Source: Gemmatimonadales bacterium
GTDB taxonomy: Bacteria > Gemmatimonadota > Gemmatimonadetes > Gemmatimonadales > GWC2-71-9
Direction of reading: 5' to 3'
Assembly (NCBI GenBank): GCA_036265815.1
Contig: DATAOI010000072.1
Coordinates: 1 to 36,750, forward strand
DNA: 36,750 nucleotides
The notes below the pieces were generated by a model. The model did no database searches and was not told where the DNA came from. It saw only the letters and a program-made list of their open reading frames with translations. The position numbers and the translations under genes are program-made. Shown here piece by piece: positions 7,901 to 16,730 of this stretch. The number at the start of each line of letters is the position of its first letter. Position 1 is the first letter of the stretch.

Positions 7901-8598
7901 GCGCGATCCTCGAGGCCACGGACTTGAGAAAGGTCTACCAGGGTGGAGACGGCACTCCCATCCAGGTGCTGACCGGCGTCGACCTGGCGGTGAGCCGGGG
8001 CGAGTTCGTCGCCATCGTGGGGGCTAGCGGATCGGGGAAGAGCACGCTGCTGCACCTGCTCGGTGCCCTGGACGTGCCCACGGGTGGCAGCGTGCGGCTC
8101 GACGGCCAGGTCTACGCGGAGCAGAGTCCGGCCCAGCTCGCGGCCATTCGGAACCGGAAAGTGGGATTCGTGTTCCAGTTCCATCACCTGTTGCGGGAGT
8201 TCACGGCGCTGGAGAACGTGATGATGCCGCTCCTGATCGCGGGCGAGGACGAGAGTCGCGCGCGCTCCCGGGCGGAGGAGCTGCTGGCGGCAGTCGGCCT
8301 GGCCGGGAGAATGTCGCACCGGCCTTCGGCGCTCTCCGGCGGGGAGCAGCAGCGCGCGGCCGTGGCCCGGGCGCTGGCCGCCGATCCGCTGGTGGTGCTC
8401 GCCGACGAGCCGTCCGGCAACCTGGACTACGGCAACAGCGAGCGGCTGCACGAGCTCTTCGCCCGGCTCTCCCGGGAATTCGAAACCGCCCTCGTGGTGG
8501 TCACCCACAACCGCCTGCTGGCCGGCCGGGCCGACCGGGTGCTGTCGCTCGAGGGTGGCCGGCTGGTGCCGCTCTCCGGCGTGGAGTCGATGCCCTGA
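7897..8598 (+). CDS. lolD: Lipoprotein-releasing ABC transporter ATPase LolD
   Basis: This is the ATPase that powers LolCE. The 233-residue protein has Walker A GASGSGKST, a Q-loop in FVFQFHHLLREFTALENV that matches the LolD/MacB group, the ABC signature LSGGEQQRAAVARAL, Walker B VVLADEPSGNLD, and the H-loop His in VVVTHN. The ATG overlaps the permease stop (ATGA), confirming a coupled pair. An upstream in-frame extension would run through the permease gene in another frame and was rejected. It is followed with a one-base overlap by mcsA. Confidence 0.96.
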   Translation: MSAILEATDLRKVYQGGDGTPIQVLTGVDLAVSRGEFVAIVGASGSGKSTLLHLLGALDVPTGGSVRLDGQVYAEQSPAQLAAIRNRKVGFVFQFHHLLREFTALENVMMPLLIAGEDESRARSRAEELLAAVGLAGRMSHRPSALSGGEQQRAAVARALAADPLVVLADEPSGNLDYGNSERLHELFARLSREFETALVVVTHNRLLAGRADRVLSLEGGRLVPLSGVESMP

Positions 8599-9092
8599 TG
8601 TCCTGCGACCAATGCCGCGAGCGCGAGGCGGTGATCCACCTGACCCAGATCGTGAACGAGCAGGTGACGACGCTGCACCTCTGCGAGCGGTGTGCGGCGG
8701 AGAAGGGCGTGGACAGCCCCGGGGCCGTGGCCAAGACGCCGCTGGGAAGCTTCCTCGCGGCCATGGGCAAGGAGCTTCCGGAGCAGTCCCCCGCGCCCCG
8801 CTCCAGCGACACCTGCGCGACCTGCGGCGGCTCGCTGCAGGACTTCCGGGAGAGCGGCCGGCTCGGCTGCCCCGACTGCTACCGCTCGTTCGAGGTGCCG
8901 CTGCGCGACCTGCTCCGGCGGCTGCACGGGTCCACCCACCACATGGGGGAGCGCTACGCCGAGCGGGGTGAGGTCAGGTCCAACGGCCGGGAGAAGGCGG
9001 CCGAGCTCAGGGAACAGCTGCGGGTGGCGGTGGAAAGCGAGAACTTCGAGCTCGCCGCCGAGCTGCGGGATCGTCTGAGGGTGATGGAATGA
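8598..9092 (+). CDS. mcsA: McsA, zinc-binding activator of the McsB arginine kinase
   Basis: McsA binds zinc and activates the arginine kinase McsB in Gram-positive stress regulation. The 164-residue protein has four CxxC pairs (CDQC, CERC, CATC, CPDC) in the usual McsA arrangement, and a C-terminal UVR motif (residues ~130-162; AAELREQLRVAVESENFELA). The central sequence GCPDCYRSFEVPLRDLLRRLHG is diagnostic, here with its usual Cys residues. It overlaps lolD by one base and mcsB by four, so the lipoprotein export genes and the arginine kinase genes are translationally linked. UVR motifs also occur in UvrB and UvrC, but the CxxC set identifies McsA. Confidence 0.93.
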   Translation: MSCDQCREREAVIHLTQIVNEQVTTLHLCERCAAEKGVDSPGAVAKTPLGSFLAAMGKELPEQSPAPRSSDTCATCGGSLQDFRESGRLGCPDCYRSFEVPLRDLLRRLHGSTHHMGERYAERGEVRSNGREKAAELREQLRVAVESENFELAAELRDRLRVME

Positions 9093-10171
9093 TCGATCTG
9101 AGCCTCTTGACCGACGGTGGCGTGGGCTGGCTCGATGCCAGCGGCCCCTCCAGCCATCTGGTGCTGTCGACCCGGATCCGTCTCGCCCGGAATCTCACCG
9201 GCCACATTTTTCAGGTCCGGAACTCGGAGACCGAGCGGGAGGAGATCCTCGATTCCGTCGAGCGGGCGGCCAGGGAAACCGTGGCGCTTCGGGGGGCCAC
9301 CAAGTTCCGGCTCGACCGGATGGACCGGATCGACCGCCAGCTGCTGCACGAGCGGCATCTGGTGAGCAAGGAGCTGGCGGGCCTCGACGCCGAGGGGCGC
9401 GCCCGGTCCGGCGCGTCCGTGCTGGTCCAGGACCGGCTCGGCGTGATGCTGAACGAGGAGGATCACCTGCGCCTCCAGGGGCTCCACTCCGGCTTCGCGC
9501 TGGAGCAGACCTACGCCGAAGTCGACCGGCTCGACGCCGAACTGGGACAACGACTTGCATTCGCATTTCATGCGGAATTCGGTTATCTTACCTCGTGTCC
9601 GACCAACGTCGGGACGGGCCTCCGGGCCTCGGTGCTGATCCACCTGCCCGGGCTGGTGCTCACCAAGGAAATCTCAAAGGTGTTGCAGGGACTCGCGCAG
9701 GTCGGGCTGACCTTCCGCGGTCTCTATGGCGAGGGGAGCGAAGTCGTCGGCAACTTTTTTCAGTTGTCGAATCAGACGACGCTCGGTAGCTCGGAGCACG
9801 AGCTGCTGGACCACCTCGGCAAGATGGTCCGTCAGGTCATGGACTACGAGGAGCAGGCTCGCCAGGTGCTGTTGCGCGACGCGCCGGCCATCATCGAAGA
9901 CAAGGTCTGGCGGGCCTACGGACTCCTCCGCTACGCGCGGTCGCTATCGTTCGAGGAGGCGATGAACTTGCTGAGTGGCGTACGGCTCGGCGTGGGGGTG
10001 AAGCTGATCCCCGACGTCGGGATGTACACGCTCAACAAGCTCCTGATCTATACCCAGCCGGCGCACCTCGCCGTGGCCGAAGGGGTGGCGCCGGATGAAT
10101 CGGACCTGCCGGTCCGGCGGGCACGGTTCGTGCGAAAAGTGTTGGAATCCGAAGTAGGGCGCCGTGGATGA
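9089..10171 (+). CDS. mcsB: Protein arginine kinase McsB
   Basis: McsB phosphorylates protein arginines using a phosphagen-kinase fold; in Bacillus the mark directs proteins to ClpCP. The 360-residue protein has STRIRLARNL (~27-36), the substrate loop NEEDH (122-126), the catalytic-cysteine motif CPTNVGTG with Cys at 170, and later RGLYGEGSE and NQTTLGSSE. All nucleotide- and guanidino-site motifs look intact, so the enzyme should be active. The start overlaps mcsA (ATGA). A 39-base gap precedes clpC. No ctsR gene is beside it, unlike the ctsR-mcsA-mcsB-clpC order of Bacillus, so its regulation must differ. Confidence 0.95.
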   Translation: MIDLSLLTDGGVGWLDASGPSSHLVLSTRIRLARNLTGHIFQVRNSETEREEILDSVERAARETVALRGATKFRLDRMDRIDRQLLHERHLVSKELAGLDAEGRARSGASVLVQDRLGVMLNEEDHLRLQGLHSGFALEQTYAEVDRLDAELGQRLAFAFHAEFGYLTSCPTNVGTGLRASVLIHLPGLVLTKEISKVLQGLAQVGLTFRGLYGEGSEVVGNFFQLSNQTTLGSSEHELLDHLGKMVRQVMDYEEQARQVLLRDAPAIIEDKVWRAYGLLRYARSLSFEEAMNLLSGVRLGVGVKLIPDVGMYTLNKLLIYTQPAHLAVAEGVAPDESDLPVRRARFVRKVLESEVGRRG

Positions 10172-10210
10172 GCCGCGACGACGGCCTTCGGAGCAACGTA
10201 GGGTACCGCG

Positions 10211-12685
10211 ATGAACGGCTACAATTTTACTGATCGTGTCCGCAAGGTCCTGCAGATGGCCCGCGAAGAGGCGGCCCGGCTGCATCACGAATACGTCGGC
10301 ACCGAGCACATTCTCCTCGGCCTGATCCGCGAAGGCGAGGGCGTGGCGGCGGCTGTCCTCACCAACCTGAACGTCGACCTCGAGGATATTCAGCAGAAGA
10401 TCGAGGAGACGGTCAAGAAGGGAAAAGCGGCGGCCGCTGCCGGTCCCGACCTTCCGTACACCTCCCGGGCCAAGAAGGTGCTCGAACTCGCCATGACCGA
10501 GGCGCGCGAGCTGAACCACTCCTACGTCGGCACCGAGCACCTGCTGCTCGGGCTCTTGCGCGAGGAGAAGGGAATCGCCGCCCAGGTCCTCACCGATGCC
10601 GGCGTCAATCTCGAGCAGTCCCGCGCCGAAACGCTGCGGCTCCTGGGGAGTGACATGCCCCAGACCTCGGCCAGCGGCAGCTCGTCCGGACAGCCCGCCT
10701 CCGCGCCCAAGTCGGAGAAGAAGTCCAAGACCCCGGCGCTCGATCATTTCTGCCGCGATCTCACTCAGCTCGCCGCCGAGGGCCAGCTCGACCCGACCAT
10801 CGGCCGGGCCAAGGAAATCGAGCGGGTGATGGAGATCCTGGCGCGCCGGAAGAAGAACAATCCGGTGCTCATCGGCGAGCCTGGCGTCGGCAAGACGGCC
10901 ATCGTCGAAGGACTCGCGCTTCTCATCGCCAACGGGCTCTGCCCCGACGTGCTGCGCGATCACCGGGTGCTCTCGCTCGACATGGCCGCGGTCATCGCGG
11001 GCACCAAGTACCGGGGTCAGTTCGAGGAGCGACTCAAGGCGGTCATGAACGAGATCGCCCAGAACAAGCAGATCATCCTGTTCATCGATGAGCTGCACAC
11101 CCTGGTGGGCGCCGGCGCCGCCGAAGGCGCCATCGACGCGTCCAACATGCTCAAGCCCGCGCTCGCGCGGGGCGAGCTGCAGTGCGTCGGGGCCTCCACG
11201 CTCAACGAGTACCGGAAGTACATCGAGAAGGACGGCGCGTTGGAGCGGCGCTTCCAGACCGTCGTGGTGGAGCCACCCACGGTGGAGGAGACCGTCGAGA
11301 TCCTCAAGGGCTTGAGGAAGAAGTACGAGGATCACCACCGGATCAGCATTCCCGACGGCACCCTCGAGGCCGCCGCCGAGCTGTCGGAGCGCTACATCAC
11401 CGACCGCTTCCTGCCGGACAAGGCGATCGACGTCATCGACGAGGCCGGCGCGCGCGCCCGGCTGGCGTCTCAGGTGCCGCCGGCCGAGGTGGCCGAGCTC
11501 AAGGCCGCCCTGGAGAAAGTCAACCTCCAGAAGGAGGATGCGGTTCGCGACCAGAACTTCGAGCGCGCCGCGTCGCTGCGTGATCAGGAGCGGGACCTGC
11601 AGAACCAGATCCGCCTCAAGAACGAGGAGTGGGAACGTGAGCGGCAGACCCGCCGCCCGCTGATCGACGAGGAGGCCATCGCTTTCATCGTCTCGCGCTG
11701 GACCGGGATTCCGGTCACCCGCCTGCAGGAGGCGGAGGCCTCCAGGCTGATGCGGATGGAAGACGAGATTCACGGGTCCGTGGTGGGGCAGGACGAGGCC
11801 ATCAAGGCCGTCTCCCGCGCCATCCGCCGGTCCCGCGCCGGGCTCAAGGACCCCAACCGGCCGATCGGCTCGTTCATCTTCTCCGGCCCCACCGGGGTCG
11901 GCAAGACCGAGCTGGCCCGCGCGCTGGCCAAGTTCCTGTTCGCCGACGCCCAGGCCCTCATCCGGGTGGACATGTCGGAGTACATGGAGAAGTTCTCCGT
12001 CTCCCGGCTGATCGGCGCCCCTCCGGGTTATGTGGGCTACGAGGATTCGGGCACTCTGACCAAGGCTGTGCGGCGGAAGCCCTACTCCGTCGTCCTTCTG
12101 GACGAGATCGAGAAGGCGCACCCGGATGTGTTCAACATCCTGCTCCAGGTGCTGGATGAGGGCCACCTCACGGACAACTACGGGCGGATGATCGACTTCA
12201 AGAACACGGTCGTGATCATGACCTCCAACGTGGGGGCCCGGGACATCATGCAGGGCAAGACTCTCGGTTTCCACGGCGGGGATGTGAAGGGCAACTTCGA
12301 GAAGATGCAGGAGACGGTGAAAGAGGAGATGAACAAGGTCTTCAACCCGGAGTTCTTGAACCGGTTGGACGACGTCATCGTCTTTCACCCGCTGGACAAG
12401 GACCACATCGCGCAGATCGTCACCATCCTGCTCCGCGAGGTGCAGCGGCGGCTGGGCGACGAGGTCAAGCTCACGCCCGCAGCGGTCGACTTCCTGGTCG
12501 AGAAGGGCTACGACCAGAACTTCGGCGCCCGGCCTCTCAAGCGCTCCATTCAGCGCTACATCGAGGATCCCCTCAGCGAGAAGATCCTGATGGGAGACTT
12601 CGGCCGGGGCGACGAGATCGAGGTGGATGTGGCGCCCGACGGCGAGCGGTTGGCCTTCCGGGCGCTGACCGGCACCCGGGCCTAG
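10211..12685 (+). CDS. clpC: ATP-dependent unfoldase ClpC
   Basis: ClpC is a double-AAA+ unfoldase that feeds proteins to ClpP. The 824 residues comprise an N-domain of two Clp repeats ([15 protein letters not shown] and [15 protein letters not shown]), a first ATPase with GEPGVGKT, a middle domain with a UVR-like motif (residues ~435-470, including [18 protein letters not shown]), and a second ATPase with GPTGVGKT. The IGF-type ClpP-binding tripeptide reads LGF at 685-687. The short middle domain and UVR motif identify ClpC rather than ClpB. Adjacent McsA and McsB would be its adaptor pair. No clpP gene lies in the window. The hairpin after its stop probably ends the operon. Confidence 0.96.
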   Translation: MNGYNFTDRVRKVLQMAREEAARLHHEYVGTEHILLGLIREGEGVAAAVLTNLNVDLEDIQQKIEETVKKGKAAAAAGPDLPYTSRAKKVLELAMTEARELNHSYVGTEHLLLGLLREEKGIAAQVLTDAGVNLEQSRAETLRLLGSDMPQTSASGSSSGQPASAPKSEKKSKTPALDHFCRDLTQLAAEGQLDPTIGRAKEIERVMEILARRKKNNPVLIGEPGVGKTAIVEGLALLIANGLCPDVLRDHRVLSLDMAAVIAGTKYRGQFEERLKAVMNEIAQNKQIILFIDELHTLVGAGAAEGAIDASNMLKPALARGELQCVGASTLNEYRKYIEKDGALERRFQTVVVEPPTVEETVEILKGLRKKYEDHHRISIPDGTLEAAAELSERYITDRFLPDKAIDVIDEAGARARLASQVPPAEVAELKAALEKVNLQKEDAVRDQNFERAASLRDQERDLQNQIRLKNEEWERERQTRRPLIDEEAIAFIVSRWTGIPVTRLQEAEASRLMRMEDEIHGSVVGQDEAIKAVSRAIRRSRAGLKDPNRPIGSFIFSGPTGVGKTELARALAKFLFADAQALIRVDMSEYMEKFSVSRLIGAPPGYVGYEDSGTLTKAVRRKPYSVVLLDEIEKAHPDVFNILLQVLDEGHLTDNYGRMIDFKNTVVIMTSNVGARDIMQGKTLGFHGGDVKGNFEKMQETVKEEMNKVFNPEFLNRLDDVIVFHPLDKDHIAQIVTILLREVQRRLGDEVKLTPAAVDFLVEKGYDQNFGARPLKRSIQRYIEDPLSEKILMGDFGRGDEIEVDVAPDGERLAFRALTGTRA

Positions 12686-12690
12686 GGCGC

Positions 12691-12720
12691 CACGCCGGGC
12701 TCCTTCGGGGGCCCGGCGTG
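12691..12720 (+). terminator. Strong hairpin after clpC with UUCG tetraloop
   Basis: CACGCCGGGC (12691-12700) pairs perfectly with GCCCGGCGTG (12711-12720). The stem continues inward as TCC/GGG, including one T-G wobble, to a TTCG tetraloop at 12704-12707. The expected T-run is absent (CTCACCCCCC follows). It starts six bases after the clpC stop and ends 21 bases before the bamA start, so it is a likely transcript end or processing site between the two clusters. Confidence 0.65.
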
Positions 12721-12741
12721 CTCACCCCCCACCCACTCGTG

Positions 12742-15123
12742 ATGCACCGCTTCCCTCTCATCTTCGCCGCCGTCGCCTCCGTCCTGGGAGCGCCGGCGGC
12801 GCTTCGCGCACAGGAGGAGACCCCGCCCGCGGTCGACAGCATCGCGGTCGAGGGAAACGTGCGCTTGAGCGCCGCCCAGATCGTCGGCACCTCCGGCATC
12901 ATCGTTCACCAACCCACCAACTACCGCGACATTCAGCGGGCCATCACGGCCCTCTTTCGGACCGGGCAGTTCGATGACGTTCTGGTGGAGCAGCGCGCGG
13001 CCGGTGATCGGCTGGTGCTTGCCATCAAGGTCAAAGAGCGTCCCGTGCTGGAGAGGTGGGCAGTTCGCGGCGTGCGCAAACTCCCGGAGAACGAGGTCAA
13101 GGGGCGGGTCAAGCTCACCGAGAAGCGGCCGGTCGACCGCAATGCGGTGGAGCAGTCCCGGGCCGCCATCGACTCGCTGTACAAGCACGACGGCTACTAC
13201 GCGGCGGAGGTGAAGGCGCTGGAGCTGGCGCAGGCCGGCGGAGCCGTGCGGATCGTCTTCGACGTGAACGAGGGCGAGCGGGTGGCGATCAGCCAGGTCG
13301 AGGTCGACGGCAACAAGCGCTTCGGCGACAAGGCCGTGGTCAAGCACATGGCCACCAAGCCGGAAGGGTTCTGGTGGTTCCAGAAGGGAGAGTACGACGA
13401 GCGGAAGGTGGATCAGGACGTGCGCGAGCGGCTCCCGCGCTGGTACGCCGACCAGGGATTCGTCGACTTCCAGGTGACCCACGACTCCCTGGTGGCGGAC
13501 TCGGCGGGCGGCAAGGCCGTGCTCAAGCTCAGCGTGGACGAGGGGCAGGCGTATCACGTCGGCACCTTCGACATCGAGGGCAACCGCCGGTTCTCCTCGG
13601 AGGAGCTGCAGGCATTCTATCCCTTCGGGCCCATAGGACTCAGCGGCGCTCCGGTGGGAGGGCCTCGGCCGTTCAGCCGCTCGGAATGGGAGGACGCCAC
13701 CCAGAAGGTGGCGACCGCCTATGCCAACAACGGCTACATCTACGCCCATGTCGAACCGGTGGAGACCAAGCGCACCGGGCCCGACGGAACCCCCATCATC
13801 GACTTGCGCTGGAGTATTCGGGAAGGATCGCCCGCCACGATCAACAAGGTGGAGATCGTGGGCAACGACGTGACCCACGAGCGGGTCATCCGGGAGGCGA
13901 TCGTGATGCTCCCTGGCGATCTCTTCAGCCAGGAGCGCCTGATCCGGTCCTACCAGAACATCTCCAACCTGGGATTCTTCCAGCAGCCGCTGCCCAATCC
14001 CGACGTCAAGCCGTCCGCCAACGGCGTCGATGTGGACATCGTCTTCCGGGTCGAGGAGCGCCGGACCGGCAACATCAATTTCGGCGCATCGCTGGGGCAG
14101 GGCACCGGAGTCGGAGGGTTCCTCGGACTGGAGGAGCCGAACCTGTTCGGCCGCGGCAAGCGCGGCAAGCTCCAGTGGCAGTTCGGCAAGAACATCAACG
14201 ACTTCACCCTGAGCTATACCGATCCGGCCATCCGGGAGAGTCGAATCTCCGGCACGGTCTCGCTGTTCGATTCCCGCGCCCGGTTCACCGTGGGTGACCT
14301 CGGACGCCGGAAGCAGACCGGGGGCAGCCTGCAGCTCGGGTTCCCCTTCTTCGGCTCCCGCTACACCCGGCTGTTCACCTCGTACTCCTACCAGCGGGTG
14401 CGATACACCGAGGGATCGGCCGACCTGCGGGCCCGCTTCAGTTGCAGCGCCTGCAGCCGCTCCACCATCGGCAGCAGCATCCTGCGCGACACCCGGGTCG
14501 GCCTGCCGTTCGCGACCGGCGGCTCACTGGCGAACGTCAGCGGCGAGCTCAACGGCGGCTTTCTGGGCGGCACCGGCGACTACCGGAAGGTGGACCTCGA
14601 GGGCAAGTGGTATGCACCCCTTGGCACCCTGGGCGGGGGCGGGCAACTCGGCGCCGGGGTACAGTTCGTGCTTGGGCTCAGCATGAAGTCGGGATTCATC
14701 TTTGGCGACGCGGGCCCGTTCTTCACCGAGCTCTATTCGCTGGGCGGCGTGCAGTACGGCATCCCGCTCCGCGGCTACGATGAGTTCTCCATCACCCCCA
14801 ACGGGTTCGACCCCGGGGCCAGCGGCAACCAGGCGAGCGCGGACGCGTTCGGCAAGTCGTTCGCGGCCTTCACGGTCGAAGCCGGCGCCCGGGTCAGCCA
14901 GTCGCTCTATGTGGACGCCTTCTTCGATGCCGGCAACGTCTATCGTGAGGCCCGGCAGTGGGACCCCACCCGGCTCTTCCGGGGCGCGGGATTCGGGGCG
15001 GCCGTGGTGTCGCCTCTGGGGCCCATCGGCATCGACCTGGGCTATGGATTCGACAAGGTGGATTCGCAGGGCCGACCGGCGCCGGGCTGGCAACTGCATT
15101 TCAAGCTGGGCAACTTCTACTAG
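12742..15123 (+). CDS. bamA: Outer membrane protein assembly factor BamA
   Basis: BamA inserts beta-barrel proteins into the outer membrane. The 793-residue protein has a signal peptide ending in APAALRA, then five POTRA-like repeats (residues ~30-425), each with a pattern such as IEGNRRFSSEEL or VEIVGNDVTHERVIREAI. A C-terminal 16-strand barrel (~430-793) follows. The lid-lock motif usually written VRGF appears as IPLRGYDEF. The protein ends LHFKLGNFY, a beta-signal with Tyr rather than Phe last. A CSAC pair at 568-571 lies in the barrel region. The ATG at 12742 was chosen because it puts the signal peptide at the N-terminus; an upstream GTG would start inside the hairpin. No clear ribosome-binding site is visible. 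Confidence 0.93.
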   Translation: MHRFPLIFAAVASVLGAPAALRAQEETPPAVDSIAVEGNVRLSAAQIVGTSGIIVHQPTNYRDIQRAITALFRTGQFDDVLVEQRAAGDRLVLAIKVKERPVLERWAVRGVRKLPENEVKGRVKLTEKRPVDRNAVEQSRAAIDSLYKHDGYYAAEVKALELAQAGGAVRIVFDVNEGERVAISQVEVDGNKRFGDKAVVKHMATKPEGFWWFQKGEYDERKVDQDVRERLPRWYADQGFVDFQVTHDSLVADSAGGKAVLKLSVDEGQAYHVGTFDIEGNRRFSSEELQAFYPFGPIGLSGAPVGGPRPFSRSEWEDATQKVATAYANNGYIYAHVEPVETKRTGPDGTPIIDLRWSIREGSPATINKVEIVGNDVTHERVIREAIVMLPGDLFSQERLIRSYQNISNLGFFQQPLPNPDVKPSANGVDVDIVFRVEERRTGNINFGASLGQGTGVGGFLGLEEPNLFGRGKRGKLQWQFGKNINDFTLSYTDPAIRESRISGTVSLFDSRARFTVGDLGRRKQTGGSLQLGFPFFGSRYTRLFTSYSYQRVRYTEGSADLRARFSCSACSRSTIGSSILRDTRVGLPFATGGSLANVSGELNGGFLGGTGDYRKVDLEGKWYAPLGTLGGGGQLGAGVQFVLGLSMKSGFIFGDAGPFFTELYSLGGVQYGIPLRGYDEFSITPNGFDPGASGNQASADAFGKSFAAFTVEAGARVSQSLYVDAFFDAGNVYREARQWDPTRLFRGAGFGAAVVSPLGPIGIDLGYGFDKVDSQGRPAPGWQLHFKLGNFY

Positions 15124-15154
15124 AGTCGTACGCACCTTTCATCGGGAGCACAGC

Positions 15155-15691
15155 ATGAAGCTGACCGTCGTGGGAAACTGGGCTTGTCTGGTCACCGTCC
15201 TCTGCCTTGCGGCGCCGCTGGCCGCACAGCAGGGAGGGGGGGCGAAGCTCGCCTACGTCAACACGCAGGCCATCCTCAAGCAGACCCCGGGCTACGCCCA
15301 GGCCGAGTCGACGTTCACCAAGGAGCTCGCGACTTACCGGAGCGAAGTGCAGAAGCTGCAGGCGACGCTGGATTCATCCGCCTCCGACTTCGAGCAGCAG
15401 TCGGTGTTGCTGAGCCCGACGCAGCGCACCGCCAAGCGGAAGGACCTCGAGGGGCAACAGCAGAAGCTGGAGCAGCGCACCCAGGAGCTCCAGCAGAAGG
15501 CCGGCACCCGGGAGCGCGAGCTGCTCGATCCGATCCAGGGCAAGGTGAACAGCGTCATCGAGGGCATCCGCGCCGCCGGCAACTACGCGATCATCTTCGA
15601 TGTGAGCTCGCCCAACAGCGGCATCGTGACCGCCGACAAGTCGCTCGATCTCACCCAGCGCGTCATTCAGCAGCTCAAAGCGGGCAGTTGA
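15155..15691 (+). CDS. skp: Periplasmic chaperone, Skp/OmpH family
   Basis: Skp-like proteins hold unfolded outer-membrane proteins in the periplasm. The ATG at 15155, with GGGAG upstream, gives 178 residues: a signal peptide (hydrophobic core CLVTVLCLAAPLAA, cleavage after LAA or AAQ), then KLAYVNTQAILKQTPGYAQ, the usual OmpH start. A long Gln/Glu-rich coiled coil (residues ~50-135) forms the tentacles, and the C-terminal strand-helix unit includes YAIIFDVSSPNSGIV. The in-frame start far upstream belongs to bamA in another frame and is excluded. Position between bamA and lpxD is the classical arrangement. Confidence 0.92.
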   Translation: MKLTVVGNWACLVTVLCLAAPLAAQQGGGAKLAYVNTQAILKQTPGYAQAESTFTKELATYRSEVQKLQATLDSSASDFEQQSVLLSPTQRTAKRKDLEGQQQKLEQRTQELQQKAGTRERELLDPIQGKVNSVIEGIRAAGNYAIIFDVSSPNSGIVTADKSLDLTQRVIQQLKAGS

Positions 15692-15695
15692 ACGC

Positions 15696-16730
15696 GTGAC
15701 TGCTGGAGGCCTTACCGCGCAGGCGGTCGCCGAGCTCGTCGGTGGCCGCCTGCTTGGCGATGGGGCGGTCACCATCCGCGCCATCCGGCCGCTGGACCGG
15801 GCCGGGCCGGAGGCGCTCTCCTTTGCCATCTCCAGCCGATACGCGCAGGAGCTGCGCTCCTCCCGCGCGGGGGCCGTGCTGGTACCGGACGCGCTGGCCG
15901 ACGCGGAGCCGGGTCCGCGCACCCGTATCGTGGTGCGGGATCCCTACGCCGCACTGACCCGGGTGATGGACGCGCTGTTTCCCGCCGTCCCTCATCAGCC
16001 CGGCGTAGACCCCACCGCCCGATTGGGACCAGGGTGCGTCCTGGGAGCGGACGTCCATCTGGGGCCGTTCGTCGTGCTCGGCCGGGGCGTCCATCTCGGG
16101 GCGCGCTGCCGGCTGGCCGAAGGGGTCTCCCTGGGCGAACACGTGTCCGTGGGAGAGGACACCGTGATCGGGCCCCGGGTGGTCTGCTATTCGGGCAGTG
16201 CCATCGGCAGCCGGGTGGTCCTCAAGGCCGGCGCGGTGATCGGTGGCGATGGGTTCGGGTATCTGTCCGGTCCGGCGGGGCATACCCGGATTCCGCACGT
16301 CGGCGGGTGCATCCTGGAAGACGACGTCGAGATCGGCTCCAATTCGTGCGTGGATCGGGGCAGTGTGGACGACACGGTGGTCGGCCGCGGCAGCAAGCTC
16401 GACAACCTGGTCCATGTGGGTCACAACGTGCGGCTGGGCGAGCGCTGCCTGGTGATGGCCGGCGTCGGCATCGCCGGGAGCACCCGGATCGGCAACGACG
16501 TCATCCTGGCCGGCCACGTGGGCGTGACCGACCATCTCCTCATCGGCGACCGGGTTCGGGTGGCCGCCAAGAGCGCGGTGTTCGGTGACATCCCTGGCGG
16601 GGCCTCGTTCAGCGGGCACCCCGCGCGGCCCCACCGGCAATTCCTTCGGGCACAGGCGGCGCTCTATCGCGTGGCCCCCATCATCACCCAACTGGAGCGG
16701 CTGGTTGCCCAGACCGAGGGCGATGCCTAG
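15696..16730 (+). CDS. lpxD: UDP-3-O-acylglucosamine N-acyltransferase LpxD
   Basis: LpxD adds the second acyl chain in lipid A synthesis, using acyl-ACP. The 344-residue protein has an N-terminal uridine-binding domain (residues 1-~105, with DPYAALTRVMD), then a left-handed parallel beta-helix of hexapeptide repeats (~105-320), and a C-terminal helix. The catalytic His is at 243 in VHVGHNVRLG. GGDGFGY, a typical LpxD loop, precedes it. The GTG start at 15696 follows the skp stop by four bases; no ATG is available. The end overlaps lpxC/fabZ by eight bases. Confidence 0.95.
   Translation: MTAGGLTAQAVAELVGGRLLGDGAVTIRAIRPLDRAGPEALSFAISSRYAQELRSSRAGAVLVPDALADAEPGPRTRIVVRDPYAALTRVMDALFPAVPHQPGVDPTARLGPGCVLGADVHLGPFVVLGRGVHLGARCRLAEGVSLGEHVSVGEDTVIGPRVVCYSGSAIGSRVVLKAGAVIGGDGFGYLSGPAGHTRIPHVGGCILEDDVEIGSNSCVDRGSVDDTVVGRGSKLDNLVHVGHNVRLGERCLVMAGVGIAGSTRIGNDVILAGHVGVTDHLLIGDRVRVAAKSAVFGDIPGGASFSGHPARPHRQFLRAQAALYRVAPIITQLERLVAQTEGDA

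Noticed and set aside
9944-12406. Open frame of 820 codons on the - strand across clpC
   Set aside because: It lies opposite an intact ClpC gene. High G+C with strong third-position bias keeps antisense frames open, and the translation has no recognisable motif.
16585-16722. N-terminal extension of LpxC
   Set aside because: This stretch encodes the end of LpxD in another frame, and the extension has no LpxC features.
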